Positions 54,571 to 64,000 of a DNA stretch of 64,000 bases are shown here, in pieces. Positions within the stretch are counted from its first letter, which is position 1; every line of letters begins with the position of its first letter. Made by a program: the position numbers and the translations under genes. The notes under the pieces are model-generated. The model was not told where the DNA came from. It searched no databases and saw only the letters and a program-made list of their open reading frames with translations. Location of the stretch: NCBI GenBank assembly GCA_964423545.1, contig CAYRFV010000001.1, positions 37,302 to 101,301 of the forward strand, written 5' to 3'. The stretch is from JALOOE01 sp964423545 (GTDB lineage Bacteria > Chloroflexota > Anaerolineae > CG2-30-64-16).

Positions 54571-55275
54571 CTAGCTCCTGACCTCCCCGTATCGCCGTGC
54601 GAATAACTCTGGGTCGTAAGGAGCTCGCCGGTTCGGGCAGGCCTCGCGCGGGCAAAGCTGGCAACTGGCAAAGGTCTCTGCAGAAGGGAAGAGGATGCCG
54701 GAGACCGACTTCGTCGGCGTCATCAGCAGGCTAGGCGTCAGGGTGACCCCAACCGCGGCCTCCACATCACCCAACAGGCCGAAAAGGGGGCGCTGCTCGC
54801 GCAACGGCCAGTCGGCCAACGAACCGGGATTCATCGCCGAAAGCTGTTCGACGGCGAAGCGCTGCGCCAGATGCTCGCGAAAACTCCGCAGTGCGGCGCC
54901 GAGCACCGCCTGGTTAACGGCGTCGGCCCAAAAACGCGCCAGCGAGTCCTCCTGCGCATTGGCCCAGGCTTCCAACTCGCGTCCCGAAGTGGCCACGTAG
55001 GCGAAGACCCGCTGGGCCGCCTCCAGGTTGACGCGCAGCACGCGGCTGGCAAACCGGACCCCCTCGATGACGACCGCCTGCTCCTCCTTGACGTCGATGA
55101 AGGCGAGCTTATAGACCACCTTTGGTCGCGCGACCGCTTGCGCCGCGTCGACCATGCGGCGCAGCTCGGCGTCGGCCAAGCTGCCCGGCCGCACATGCAG
55201 GCTCTGCTGAAGCGCAGGCAACCCCAGGCGGAACGGCAACGGATCAAGGATGGCGCAATCGGTGACCGTCCTCAT
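54571..55275 (-). CDS. MetH activation-domain-like protein
   Basis: A 234-aa protein resembling the stand-alone vitamin-B12-dependent methionine synthase activation domain family. The C-terminal block TPTKSVSGILFPSAETFASC followed by QLCPREACPNRRAPYD is the recognisable part, with cysteines that could bind metal. The ATG overlaps the hydroxylase stop (ATGA) and the stop lies 3 bases before the mutase start, so expression is tightly coupled to the mutase. Together with the B12-dependent mutase this suggests a part in cobalamin binding, reactivation or a B12-dependent methyl transfer; no methionine synthase is nearby. Confidence 0.7.
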   Translation of the reverse strand: MRTVTDCAILDPLPFRLGLPALQQSLHVRPGSLADAELRRMVDAAQAVARPKVVYKLAFIDVKEEQAVVIEGVRFASRVLRVNLEAAQRVFAYVATSGRELEAWANAQEDSLARFWADAVNQAVLGAALRSFREHLAQRFAVEQLSAMNPGSLADWPLREQRPLFGLLGDVEAAVGVTLTPSLLMTPTKSVSGILFPSAETFASCQLCPREACPNRRAPYDPELFARRYGEVRS

Positions 55276-55919
55276 CCCGGCCGGGTCCTGAACACCATGT
55301 CCCACAGAGGCGAGCTCACGCCGTAGTAGGCATCCGGCTTCTTGAAGTGGTGCATCATGTGATAGCGCTTCAGGAACTTCAGGTAGCCGGCCCGCATCGG
55401 CCAGTGGTGGGTGGCATAGTGAATCATATCGTAGCCGAGATAGCCCAGGATGAAGCCCGAATAGAGCGGCGCCACCCAGAGCGGCGCTCCCAGCAGGACG
55501 CCGAAGAGCAGTGAAAAGAGGAGATAGAAGATGATCGCTGCCGGGATGCTGACCGCGGGCGGCATCACGAGCCGGGTCTTGAGCTGCGGCTGGGCATGAT
55601 GGACGCCATGAAACATGAAGAAGAGCGCCTGCATCCGCGCACCCTTCGGGTCATAGTGGAAGAGGAAGCGGTGGCCAGCATACTCGGCCAGCGTCCACAA
55701 GAGAATACCCAATGCGAAGGCGATCGGAATGTAGACCCATGAACCGTCCGCCGGTCGCGATGCGACGGCCCGCATCATGAAGAACACAGAGACCGGCAGC
55801 CAGATCGCCACCACGACGGCAGGGTGGATATGTGTGAAGAACTCCAGGAAGTCCGACTTGAAGAGCCGGATCGGCTCATCGCCGTGATTGATCTGGAGCG
55901 TATTTGCTGTCTTGGCCAT
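55272..55919 (-). CDS. Fatty acid hydroxylase / sterol desaturase-family membrane protein
   Basis: A 215-aa di-iron membrane enzyme of the fatty acid hydroxylase superfamily. Histidine motifs are HRFLFH (near residue 83), HGVHHAQPQ followed by RLVMPP, HYATHH and HMMHHF, as in fatty acid 2-hydroxylases (Scs7 type). About four to five membrane helices surround them. It needs O2, which indicates at least microaerobic life. I start at ATG 55919, preceded by AAGGAGG. Its place between the biotin carrier and the mutase is odd; possibly it produces or modifies fatty acids degraded through propionyl-CoA. Confidence 0.83.
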   Translation of the reverse strand: MAKTANTLQINHGDEPIRLFKSDFLEFFTHIHPAVVVAIWLPVSVFFMMRAVASRPADGSWVYIPIAFALGILLWTLAEYAGHRFLFHYDPKGARMQALFFMFHGVHHAQPQLKTRLVMPPAVSIPAAIIFYLLFSLLFGVLLGAPLWVAPLYSGFILGYLGYDMIHYATHHWPMRAGYLKFLKRYHMMHHFKKPDAYYGVSSPLWDMVFRTRPG

Positions 55920-55950
55920 CAAACCCTCCTTATAGTAAGGAACGGGGACA

Positions 55951-56457
55951 TCACCGCAGTGAAAGCAATACCTGTCCCAGCGCCACCTGCATGCGCGCCT
56001 CCGCACGCACTTCATGAATCAAACCGGCGCGCGGGGCGCGAAGCTCGTTCTCCATCTTCATGGCTTCCAGGATCAACAGCGGCTCACCCTCGGCCACCTG
56101 CTGGCCCGGCGCCACCAGCACCTTGACCACCAGGCCGGGAATGGGCGCCTTCACCATCAGTTCCCCCTCAGGGGCCTTCAGGTTGCGGTCAGCCAACGCC
56201 AACCGCCGCGAGCGCTCGTCCTGAACCCTGACCAGGTATCGCACGCCGCCGACCATCACGCCATAGACATTGCGCTGATCGCTGTCAGGATCGAGCACGA
56301 CCTCGTGGGAAACGTTTTCGAGAAGCAGTGAATAGAGCTGTCGCCCGCCGATCGTCCTCATGTCCGCGGCCAGCTCGATGCCATCGATCATGATCCGGCC
56401 ATGGTGATCGATGGCGATCTCATAGGTCTGCTCGCCGATCGTTGCGTAATACTTCAT
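55951..56457 (-). CDS. Biotin carboxyl carrier protein of acyl-CoA carboxylase
   Basis: A 168-aa carrier with the biotinylation motif EAMKMEN (Lys134). The last 75 residues form the lipoyl-like biotinyl domain (KAPIPGLVVKVLVAPGQQVA); the first 90 are an interaction domain typical of carriers fused or attached to propionyl-CoA carboxylases. It passes carboxyl groups from the biotin carboxylase subunit to the carboxyltransferase, both encoded just upstream. Confidence 0.9.
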   Translation of the reverse strand: MKYYATIGEQTYEIAIDHHGRIMIDGIELAADMRTIGGRQLYSLLLENVSHEVVLDPDSDQRNVYGVMVGGVRYLVRVQDERSRRLALADRNLKAPEGELMVKAPIPGLVVKVLVAPGQQVAEGEPLLILEAMKMENELRAPRAGLIHEVRAEARMQVALGQVLLSLR

Positions 56458-56485
56458 CTCTATCTCAAGTCTCTATCGCAAGCCT

Positions 56486-58009
<1,524 letters not shown>

Positions 58010-58021
58010 GAGATGCTGTAC

Positions 58022-59572
58022 CTACAGGGGAATATTCCCATGCTTTTTCGACGGATTCGCGTCGCGCTTGTTTTGCAGCATTTCGAGCGCATTGATCAGC
58101 CGTGGCCGGGTTTCGTGCGGCTCGATAACGGCATCGATGTAGCCACGAGATGCGGCGACGTACGGGTTGGCGAACCGCTCGCGATAGTCCGCCACCAGGC
58201 GTGCACGCGCCTCGTCAGGGCTGGCCGCCTCTGCCAGGTCTTTGCGAAACACGATGTTGACCGCGCCCTCCGGCCCCATAACGGCGATTTCAGCCGACGG
58301 CCACGCCAGGTTGATGTCGCCGCGCATGTGCTTAGAGCTCATCACGCAGTAGGCGCCACCGTAGGCCTTGCGCGTGATCACCGTCAGCTTCGGGACGGTC
58401 GCCTCGGCATAGGCGTAGATCAGCTTGGCGCCGTGGCGGATGATGCCGCCGTGCTCCTGCGCCGTGCCGGGCAGAAAGCCGGGCACATCCACAAAGGTGA
58501 CGATGGGGATATTGAATGCGTCGCAGAAACGCACGAATCGAGCGGCCTTCGTGCTGGCGTTGATATCGAGTACGCCGGCCAATACGGCAGGTTGGTTGGC
58601 GACGATGCCCACCGTGCGGCCGCCGAGCCGCGCATAGCCGATCAGGATGTTCGCCGCCCAGTGCTGCATGATCTCGAAGAAGTCGCCGTCGTCCATGATG
58701 CGGGCAACGATTTCTCGCATGTCGTAGGGTCGATTGGGCTCCTCTGGAATCAGCACGTCGAGGGCCTCGTCGGTGCGCAGTGGATCATCCTCCGAGCGCA
58801 CAATCGGCGCGTCCTCGGCATTATTCGAGGGCAGGAAGCTGAGCAGCTTCTGCACCAAAAAGATGGCGTCCTCCTCGCCATCGGCGGCGAAGTGGGCCAC
58901 ACCACTGCTAGAGGCATGGGTGAGCGCACCGCCCAACGTCTCGAATGACACCTGCTCGTGCGTCACCGTCTTGACCACATCGGGCCCGGTGACGAACATG
59001 TGGCTGGTGTCTTTGACCATCACGATGAAATCGGTGATGGCGGGCGAATAGACCGCGCCGCCGGCGCACGGCCCCATGATCACACTGATCTGAGGCACGA
59101 CGCCCGATGCCATCGTGTTGCGCAAGAAGATATCGGCATAGCCGCCCAGGCTGACGACGCCCTCCTGGATGCGTGCGCCGCCGGAATCGTTCAGCCCGAT
59201 GACCGGCGCGCCATTCTTGATCGCCAGATCCAGGATTTTGCAGATCTTTTCGGCGTGCGCTTCGGACAGGGAACCGCCGAAGACCGTGAAATCCTGGGAG
59301 TAGACATAGACCAGCCGCCGGTCGACCGTGCCGTAACCGGTCACGACGCCGTCGCCAAGGAACTTCTGGTCGGCCATCCCGAAATCGGTGGAGCGATGCG
59401 TGACGAAGCGGTCGAGTTCCACGAGGCTGCCCTTGTCCAGGAGCAAATCGAGGCGTTCTAGCGCCGTCAGCTTGCCTTTGGCATGCTGCTGTTTGATGCG
59501 CGCTTCGCCGCCGCCCAGGGTGGAGCGATATTTCATTTCCCGCAATTGGCGGATTCTGTCTTGGTGGGACAT
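58022..59572 (-). CDS. Propionyl-CoA-type carboxyltransferase subunit
   Basis: A 516-aa carboxyltransferase of the PccB/MmdA family, which moves the carboxyl group from biotin to propionyl-CoA to give (S)-methylmalonyl-Co[21 protein letters not shown] and [12 protein letters not shown] near residues 80-115, [12 protein letters not shown] near 135, the [12 protein letters not shown] oxyanion loop near 175 and the second-half [20 protein letters not shown] are all present. I start at ATG 59572 ([13 protein letters not shown]), preceded by AAGGA. The stop of the upstream membrane protein overlaps this ATG region. With the mutase downstream the pathway runs from propionyl-CoA to succinyl-CoA. Confidence 0.92.
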   Translation of the reverse strand: MSHQDRIRQLREMKYRSTLGGGEARIKQQHAKGKLTALERLDLLLDKGSLVELDRFVTHRSTDFGMADQKFLGDGVVTGYGTVDRRLVYVYSQDFTVFGGSLSEAHAEKICKILDLAIKNGAPVIGLNDSGGARIQEGVVSLGGYADIFLRNTMASGVVPQISVIMGPCAGGAVYSPAITDFIVMVKDTSHMFVTGPDVVKTVTHEQVSFETLGGALTHASSSGVAHFAADGEEDAIFLVQKLLSFLPSNNAEDAPIVRSEDDPLRTDEALDVLIPEEPNRPYDMREIVARIMDDGDFFEIMQHWAANILIGYARLGGRTVGIVANQPAVLAGVLDINASTKAARFVRFCDAFNIPIVTFVDVPGFLPGTAQEHGGIIRHGAKLIYAYAEATVPKLTVITRKAYGGAYCVMSSKHMRGDINLAWPSAEIAVMGPEGAVNIVFRKDLAEAASPDEARARLVADYRERFANPYVAASRGYIDAVIEPHETRPRLINALEMLQNKRDANPSKKHGNIPL

Positions 59573-60276
59573 CAACTTGTCCTTTGGGAGTAGGCTCGCC
59601 GGCTCAGGAGATAGCCCACGATCCAAAGCAGGGTTCCGGCAAGGAGCGTGCCGACGCTGATCAGGACGCCGGCGTCAAACCAGAAACGATCGGGGTAGAG
59701 ACGGATGAGCGAACTGCTGAAGTCAAAGGTCCAGGTCCCGGGCGGGAAAAAGAGTTCGTGAAACATCACGAAAAACATCCGCCAGCTCAACAGGACAAAG
59801 AGAGCCAGGAACACCAGCAATCCGGTGGTGAAAGCACCACTCCAGAACAGCGCTCGATACCCGTCGCGGCGAGTTCGGGGGATGGCGAGCAGCAGGACCA
59901 GGCCTCCGAGCACGATGAGGCCGGCCACAAAATGGACGCGCCACAAGACATCGGTGAACCGCTTCACATCCACCATGTGACTGAGTTCGTCAGAGGTGAA
60001 GAGCGACCGGTTGAAGAGTGGAAGCTGCTGATCGGCCAGGATCTTGACCGCCACCTCTGGCGGAGCCGGGCTCTGCAGGAAACGGATCGATTCGGTTGCC
60101 AGTTCCAACCGCTGCTGCTGGGTGAATCCGTATTCATCGCGCGGAAAGTCGGGCTTGCCGTATTCGTACTGCAGGTACCAGACGTTGATCACCAGGCGGG
60201 CCGCCGTCAAAAGCAAGAAGATCGGCATGGCGAGGATCACTCCCCCCTGGACCGCTCTGACAAGAGTCCGATTCAA
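59572..60276 (-). CDS. DUF1461/TIGR01906-like integral membrane protein
   Basis: A 234-aa membrane protein with an N-terminal helix and three more helices after residue 120. The extracellular part carries [20 protein letters not shown] and the later segment [23 protein letters not shown] followed by LYPDRFWFD, the recognisable signature of the TIGR01906 family (role unknown). A TTG start at 60276 is chosen because GAGGAGG lies 6-7 bases upstream and the longer frame is Arg/Ala-rich without similarity. It is the first gene of the carboxylase operon and its stop touches the carboxyltransferase start. Confidence 0.75.
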   Translation of the reverse strand: MNRTLVRAVQGGVILAMPIFLLLTAARLVINVWYLQYEYGKPDFPRDEYGFTQQQRLELATESIRFLQSPAPPEVAVKILADQQLPLFNRSLFTSDELSHMVDVKRFTDVLWRVHFVAGLIVLGGLVLLLAIPRTRRDGYRALFWSGAFTTGLLVFLALFVLLSWRMFFVMFHELFFPPGTWTFDFSSSLIRLYPDRFWFDAGVLISVGTLLAGTLLWIVGYLLSRRAYSQRTS

Positions 60277-60468
60277 TGATAGCCTCCTCGGCGCCGCCGC
60301 TTCCCGGCGCCGCCGCTTGGCGAGACAGGCCCATCCTGCCTCCCACACCCTCGGCGTCGCCCCGCGCCGCCCTGCAGGCTTCGCTCACCCTGGTGGGGAT
60401 CGATCCGCTGCCTGGCGCATCCTCTGTGTGTTAACCTACCCTTTGCGCCCAGGTCGCGCCTGAATCTT

Positions 60469-61506
60469 CTACGCCACCTGCAGCAGGACCTTCCCGAATG
60501 CCGCGCCGCCCATCAGGCGCGCCAGCGCTGCTGGATATTCGGCCAGCGGAAAGGTGCGGTCGATGACAGGCTGCAACTTACCGGCCCACACCTGCGCCAT
60601 GGCCGTCTCGAAGTCCGCCTGCGTGCCCATGGTCGAGCCGATAATGCTCAGATGTCTGGCGAACAGCAGATTGACCGGGGTCACCGCTTCGTAGCCGGCA
60701 GTGCCGCCGACGCTCAGGAGCCTTCCCCCTTTTGTGAGACTGCGCAGGCTGGCATTCCAGGTGGCGGCGCCTACGTTATCCACGACGACATCGACCCCGC
60801 GACGATTCGTGGCCGCCCACACGACCTTGCCCCAATTCGGCTCGACCGAGCGGTCCACGACCCAATTGGCGCCGATGGCGCGCGCTTTGGCTGCTTTCTC
60901 CGCGTTGGCCGCCACAACGTACACTGTGGCGCCCGCCAGCCGGGCAATCTGGATCGCGGCGATGTTGACGCCGCCGCCCGCGCCCACCACAAGCACCCTC
61001 TCGCCGGGCCGGATGCGACCTGCCGTGACCAGCATATGCCACGCCGTGACGCTCGCCAGGGGTGCGGCTGCGGCCAGCGCATCGGAGATGGCATCGGGAA
61101 TCGCAACCAGGTTGTGCGCCGGCACAACGGCATATTCCGCATAAGCGCCAGGGACATGCTCACCCAAGATGGCGAAGCGGTCACAGCGGTTATGCTGTCC
61201 GGCCACGCACGCGGGGCAAATGCCACACCAGATCGTCGGGTTGGCAACCACGCGCTGCCCCTCGCTCCAGCCGGTCACGCCGGGCCCAATCGCGGTGATC
61301 GTTCCACTGAAATCAGCACCCAGGATATGAGGAAACGCCACGTCAAGCCCGCGCCAACCCGTTCGCACGAAGTCATCCAGCCGATTCAGCGCAGCATATT
61401 GGACCCGCACCTGCACCTGGCCCGGACCGGGATCCGGGATCGGGATGTCGTCGCGATACTGCAAGACCTCGGGGCCGCCGTGCCGGTAGAACACCATCGC
61501 GCGCAT
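60469..61506 (-). CDS. Zinc-type medium-chain alcohol dehydrogenase
   Basis: A 345-aa MDR-family oxidoreductase. GADFSGTITAIGPGV near residue 62 and the structural zinc motif CGICPACVAGQHNRCDRF (four Cys, near 92-109) point to a zinc-containing alcohol dehydrogenase; the Rossmann site is VLVVGAGGGVNIAAIQIARLAG near 168. The usual catalytic GHE motif is replaced (HILGADF), so it may act as a reductase in the quinone/crotonyl-CoA reductase style. The start ATG 61506 (MRAMVFYRHGG) lies 31 bases from the third N gap. Alone on the minus strand, upstream of the carboxylase operon. Confidence 0.85.
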   Translation of the reverse strand: MRAMVFYRHGGPEVLQYRDDIPIPDPGPGQVQVRVQYAALNRLDDFVRTGWRGLDVAFPHILGADFSGTITAIGPGVTGWSEGQRVVANPTIWCGICPACVAGQHNRCDRFAILGEHVPGAYAEYAVVPAHNLVAIPDAISDALAAAAPLASVTAWHMLVTAGRIRPGERVLVVGAGGGVNIAAIQIARLAGATVYVVAANAEKAAKARAIGANWVVDRSVEPNWGKVVWAATNRRGVDVVVDNVGAATWNASLRSLTKGGRLLSVGGTAGYEAVTPVNLLFARHLSIIGSTMGTQADFETAMAQVWAGKLQPVIDRTFPLAEYPAALARLMGGAAFGKVLLQVA

Positions 61507-61536
61507 GAACACCTCAGGGAGACGCAAGTCGAAGAA

Positions 61537-61546
61537 NNNNNNNNNN
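61537..61546. other. Scaffold gap (10 N) upstream of the alcohol dehydrogenase
   Basis: The N-run lies in the 5' leader of the dehydrogenase gene. No overlap between the flanks is seen. Confidence 0.9.
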
Positions 61547-61674
61547 CTGGTATACGCAATTCTATTATTTGCGGGCGGGGGTGGGTACGGCCGGGCGACC
61601 GGCGGCCGGCTGCGACACGATCGCCTCGCCGCCCTGCACGCTTGCAGCCCGAAACTCGTGCTCTTCAACGTACG

Positions 61675-61704
61675 ATTCTACACCATCGGCAGACAAAAGA
61701 CCAA
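61675..61704 (-). promoter_or_regulatory. Possible promoter of the alcohol dehydrogenase
   Basis: On the minus strand: TTGGTC (61699-61704), 18 bases, TAGAAT (61675-61680). If real, the sequence on this side of the gap still belongs to the same genome as the dehydrogenase, and the foreign DNA begins just to the right. Confidence 0.4.
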
Positions 61705-61705
61705 C

Positions 61706-61722
61706 CTTCCTGGCGTCGCAAG
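61706..61722. other. Probable chimeric junction
   Basis: To the right the base composition and codon use change abruptly (third positions nearly all G or C) and a DUF2203 protein appears without its N-terminal half. To the left lie AT-richer promoter-like bases that fit the dehydrogenase. No Ns mark this point, so the join is within a contig. Confidence 0.55.
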
Positions 61723-61874
61723 GTGTGGTCCTGCGGGATCCGCAGACCGGTCTGGTCGACTTCCCGGGCGAGGTGGAGGGCCGCCGCGTGTGGTTCTGCT
61801 GGCGGCTGGGTGAGGATGGCGTGACGCACTACCACGAGCTGGGCTCCGGGTTCACCGGCAGGAAGCCGCTGTGA
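61722..61874 (+). pseudogene. DUF2203 protein, C-terminal fragment at the junction
   Basis: Fifty residues, GVVLRDPQTGLVDFPGEVEG then RRVWFCWRLGED and YHELGSGFTGRKPL, match the C-terminal half of DUF2203 proteins (about 120-140 aa, function unknown). The helical N-terminal half is missing and replaced by unrelated sequence. Its stop overlaps the GTG start of the next gene (GTGA), so the downstream arrangement is natural and the truncation comes from the junction. Confidence 0.65.
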
Positions 61875-62848
61875 GCGACCGGTCCCGCGTGGTCGTGGTG
61901 GGCGCCAGCGCCGAGGAGCCACCCCCCGGTCTGCACGTGGTCGAGGGCGTCGTGGACGTCGCGTACGCGGCGAGCGTCGAGGAGCTCATCCGCGCGCTCG
62001 AGGGTGCCGACGTCGTCTTCGCCTGGCGCCCGAACGCCAGCGGCGCGATGCTCCCGCCGGCATGGACGCACGCCGGGGACCTGAAGTGGATCCAGGCCGC
62101 CTCCGCGGGCGTCGACGGCCTGCTCTTCCCGGAGCTGGTGGAGAGCCACGTGGTCCTGACCAACGCCCGGGGGGTGTTCGACGCGGCGATCGCCGAGTAC
62201 GTGGTCGGCCTGATGCTCCTGTTCGCGAAGGACTTCCCCGGCGTGCTGGAGGGCCAACGCCGACGCGAGTGGCGGGTGGGGGACACGGAGACCCTGGAGG
62301 GCAAGCACCTGCTGGTCGTGGGGATCGGTCCCATCGGACGGAGGATCGGCAAGGCGGGCCGGAACCTGGGGATGCAGGTGCGAGGGCTCGGTCGATCCGG
62401 GCGGGCCGGCGATGCCGTGTTCGGAACCATCCACGGCGCCGAGGACCTGCTCGAGGCCGTGGGCTGGGCGGACTACGTGGTCGACGCGCTGCCCGCGACG
62501 AGCCAGACCCTCCGCCGGTTCGACGCGGAGGTGTTCGCGGCCATGAGCCCGTGGGTCCGCTTCATCAACGTCGGGCGGGGCAGCACGGTGGACGAGGCAG
62601 CCCTCGTCGAGGCGCTCCGGGACGGGACCATCGCCGGCGCGGCCCTGGATGTGTTCGCCGAGGAACCCCTGCCCGGGGACAGCCCGCTGTGGACCCTGCC
62701 CAACGTGGTGATCTCGCCCCACCGGGCTGGTGACTTCGCTGGCTGGCGCGAGGCGCTGGTCGAGCTGTTCGTCGAGAACCTCGAGCGGTACCTGACCGGC
62801 AACCCGCTGCGCAACGTGGTCGACAAGCGTCTGGGGTTCGTGCCCTAG
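61871..62848 (+). CDS. D-2-hydroxyacid dehydrogenase
   Basis: A 325-aa NAD(P)-dependent dehydrogenase. The cofactor motif is VVGIGPIGRRIG near residue 150, and the catalytic set is Arg in NVGRGSTVDEAAL (near 236), Glu in DVFAEEPLP (near 264) and His in ISPHRAGDF (near 284). Members reduce 2-keto acids or oxidise D-2-hydroxy acids. The specificity cannot be told. Codon third positions are almost entirely G or C, unlike the genes left of 61.7 kb, and the style is actinobacterial. The GTG start overlaps the preceding stop. Confidence 0.88.
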   Translation: MSDRSRVVVVGASAEEPPPGLHVVEGVVDVAYAASVEELIRALEGADVVFAWRPNASGAMLPPAWTHAGDLKWIQAASAGVDGLLFPELVESHVVLTNARGVFDAAIAEYVVGLMLLFAKDFPGVLEGQRRREWRVGDTETLEGKHLLVVGIGPIGRRIGKAGRNLGMQVRGLGRSGRAGDAVFGTIHGAEDLLEAVGWADYVVDALPATSQTLRRFDAEVFAAMSPWVRFINVGRGSTVDEAALVEALRDGTIAGAALDVFAEEPLPGDSPLWTLPNVVISPHRAGDFAGWREALVELFVENLERYLTGNPLRNVVDKRLGFVP

Positions 62849-62939
62849 CGGGAGGCATCCGGCCGAGAGGGCTGTGCTACGCTCGCCCACCGGGGGCACG
62901 GCGTGCCCGTCCGTGACCGAACCGAGGGGGGAAGCGACC

Positions 62940-63893
62940 ATGCGTAGGTTCCTGGCAGCCATCGCCGTGGCGGGGCTCCTGCTTGCGGCGTGTGCGGAGG
63001 AGGAGCCCACGGTCGGCGAGACCGGGGTCACCGGAGCGACCGGCGAGACCGCGGCCACGGGGGCGACGGGCCCGACGGCTGCCCTCACCGCGGCCGACTG
63101 CGCGGCGACCGCAACGTTCGTGAGCCCGGGCACGCTCACGATCGGGACCGACAACCCCGCCTACCCGCCGTACTTCCAGGGCGGCACGACGAAGGACTCG
63201 GAGTGGAAGTTCAACGACCCCAACAACGGGGAGGGCTTCGAGTCGGCCGTCGGCTACGCGATCGCCGAGCGCCTGGGCTTCTCCGCCGACCAGGTCACGT
63301 GGATCGTGGTGCCCTTCAAGGAGGCGTACGCGCCGGGACCGAAGTCCTTCGACCTCGACCTCAACCAGGTCTCCTTCTCGACCAAGCGCGCCGAGGCGGT
63401 CGACTTCAGCGAGAGCTACTACGACGTGAATCAGGCCCTCGTCGTGGTCGAAGGCACGCCGATCACCGAGGCGACCTCGATCGCGGATCTGCAGCAGTAC
63501 ACGCTGGCGACACAGCTCGGCACGACGAGCGCCGACCTGATCAGCGACTACATCGGTACCGAGCCGGCCGTCTACCAGAAGCTCGCCGACGCCGTCGCCG
63601 CCATCAACGCGGGTCAGGTCGACGGGCTCGTCGTGGACTATCCGACGGCGCTGTACATCGCCGACCCGTTCGTCCAGCAGGTGAAGGACAGCATCGTGCT
63701 CGCGCAGTTCCCGAACGAGGCGGTCGAGGGCGGGGAGTACTTCGGAGCCGTCCTCGCCAAGGGGAGCTCGCTCACGGAGTGCGTGAACCTCGCCCTCCAG
63801 GAGATGAAGGCGGACGGAACGCTCGACGCCATCACCACCGAATGGCTGTCCGAGAAGACGAACGTCGGCGAGGTCCCCGTCTTCGAGAGCTGA
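62940..63893 (+). CDS. Amino-acid-type ABC substrate-binding lipoprotein
   Basis: A 317-aa binding protein of the polar amino acid (SBP_bac_3) family. The signal MRRFLAAIAVAGLLLAACAE has the lipobox LAAC, followed by a low-complexity Gly/Ala/Thr/Glu linker (residues about 30-47) of a kind frequent in actinobacteria. The binding fold starts at LTIGTDNPAYPPYFQGG, with FDLDLNQVSFSTKRAEAVDFS near 130. I start at ATG 62940, preceded by GGGGGAAG. A permease gene begins 21 bases after the stop, so this is an importer operon; amino acids are the likely cargo. Confidence 0.85.
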   Translation: MRRFLAAIAVAGLLLAACAEEEPTVGETGVTGATGETAATGATGPTAALTAADCAATATFVSPGTLTIGTDNPAYPPYFQGGTTKDSEWKFNDPNNGEGFESAVGYAIAERLGFSADQVTWIVVPFKEAYAPGPKSFDLDLNQVSFSTKRAEAVDFSESYYDVNQALVVVEGTPITEATSIADLQQYTLATQLGTTSADLISDYIGTEPAVYQKLADAVAAINAGQVDGLVVDYPTALYIADPFVQQVKDSIVLAQFPNEAVEGGEYFGAVLAKGSSLTECVNLALQEMKADGTLDAITTEWLSEKTNVGEVPVFES

Positions 63894-63914
63894 GACCCGC
63901 GCACCGGAGGCGCG

Positions 63915-64000
63915 GTGTCGCCGATCGAGCAGCCGGGCGCCGGCCCCCCCGATGAGGGGAGCCGGCGCCCGCGTCTCGTGGGCGACCAGTGGCGACAGGA
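63915..64000 (+). CDS. Start of an ABC permease gene (partial)
   Basis: GTG 63915, preceded by GGAGG at 63906-63910, opens a frame that runs to the window edge (MSPIEQPGAGPPDEGSRRPR...). Only 28 residues are visible, all before any membrane helix. The call rests on its place behind a binding-protein gene. The start could also lie further on, after the hairpin at 63935. Confidence 0.4.
   Translation, partial: MSPIEQPGAGPPDEGSRRPRLVGDQWRQ
63935..63970 (+). terminator. GC-rich hairpin after the binding-protein gene
   Basis: GGGCGCCGGC (63935-63944) pairs perfectly with GCCGGCGCCC (63961-63970), with further C/G runs inside. It may protect the upstream mRNA or dampen transcription into the permease gene; it overlaps the predicted start of that gene. 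Confidence 0.5.

Overview
The window reads mostly as one scaffold of a moderately high-GC bacterium whose gene content and gene order are consistent with Chloroflexota (Anaerolineae/Caldilineae-like). This placement is inferred from protein style, the Rex regulator, B12-dependent radical SAM enzymes, an acyl-CoA carboxylase/mutase operon and many ABC systems; no marker phylogeny was possible. Promoters match sigma-A consensus well (TTGACA-17-TATAAT before def). Three runs of ten Ns are scaffold joins (51807, 52261, 61537). From about 61.72 kb to the end the DNA changes to much higher GC with almost only G/C at third codon positions, and the genes look actinobacterial. That tail is probably a chimeric join, not native sequence.

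Layout. 0-2.6 kb: cydD (partial) and cydC, a thiol exporter. 2.6-4.6 kb: an eroded stretch with a C-terminal remnant of a YfcC-type antiporter, an intact ornithine carbamoyltransferase and a C-terminal remnant of polyphosphate kinase 2. 4.6-12.8 kb: inorganic-ion and carbon genes: a P-type ATPase with unusual ion-site residues, a small protein with a frameshift, a SulP transporter, a DHA2-type MFS pump, a short ZIP-like protein and phosphofructokinase. 12.9-19.9 kb: adenine deaminase divergent from a complete BMP-type purine/nucleoside ABC importer. 20-24.5 kb and 26.6-31.9 kb: two MacAB-like export systems on opposite strands, flanking the redox repressor gene rex and a Yip1-like membrane protein; the second ends with an SH3/beta-propeller lipoprotein. 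32-38.3 kb: recA, a structured non-coding stretch, recX, rny, pyrD, def and a small gene with two compensating frameshifts. 38.4-44 kb: MsmK/UgpC-type ATPase, PTP-like protein, MFS, methyltransferase and an M1 metallopeptidase. 44-50 kb: three tandem B12-binding radical SAM genes followed by rtcB. 50-52.4 kb: an A-type Fe-S carrier, moaA and a SufR-like repressor. 52.9-60.3 kb: a seven-gene minus-strand operon (DUF1461-like membrane protein, carboxyltransferase, biotin carboxylase, biotin carrier, fatty acid hydroxylase, MetH-activation-like protein, methylmalonyl-CoA mutase large subunit). 60.5-61.5 kb: a zinc alcohol dehydrogenase. 61.7-64 kb: the foreign tail (DUF2203 fragment, D-2-hydroxyacid dehydrogenase, amino-acid ABC binding protein, start of a permease).

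How the genes fit together. The carboxylase/mutase operon would carry propionyl-CoA to succinyl-CoA through methylmalonyl-CoA, but no epimerase and no separate B12-binding mutase subunit is visible. The adenine deaminase and BMP importer form a purine uptake/salvage unit. Fe-S and cobalamin enzymes are concentrated between 44 and 55 kb (three B12 radical SAM proteins, MoaA, an A-type carrier, a SufR-like regulator, the mutase and a MetH-activation-like protein). I did not find a defence system, CRISPR array, prophage, transposase or tRNA. The least explained items are the radical SAM trio beside rtcB, the structured stretch between recA and recX, and the P-type ATPase.
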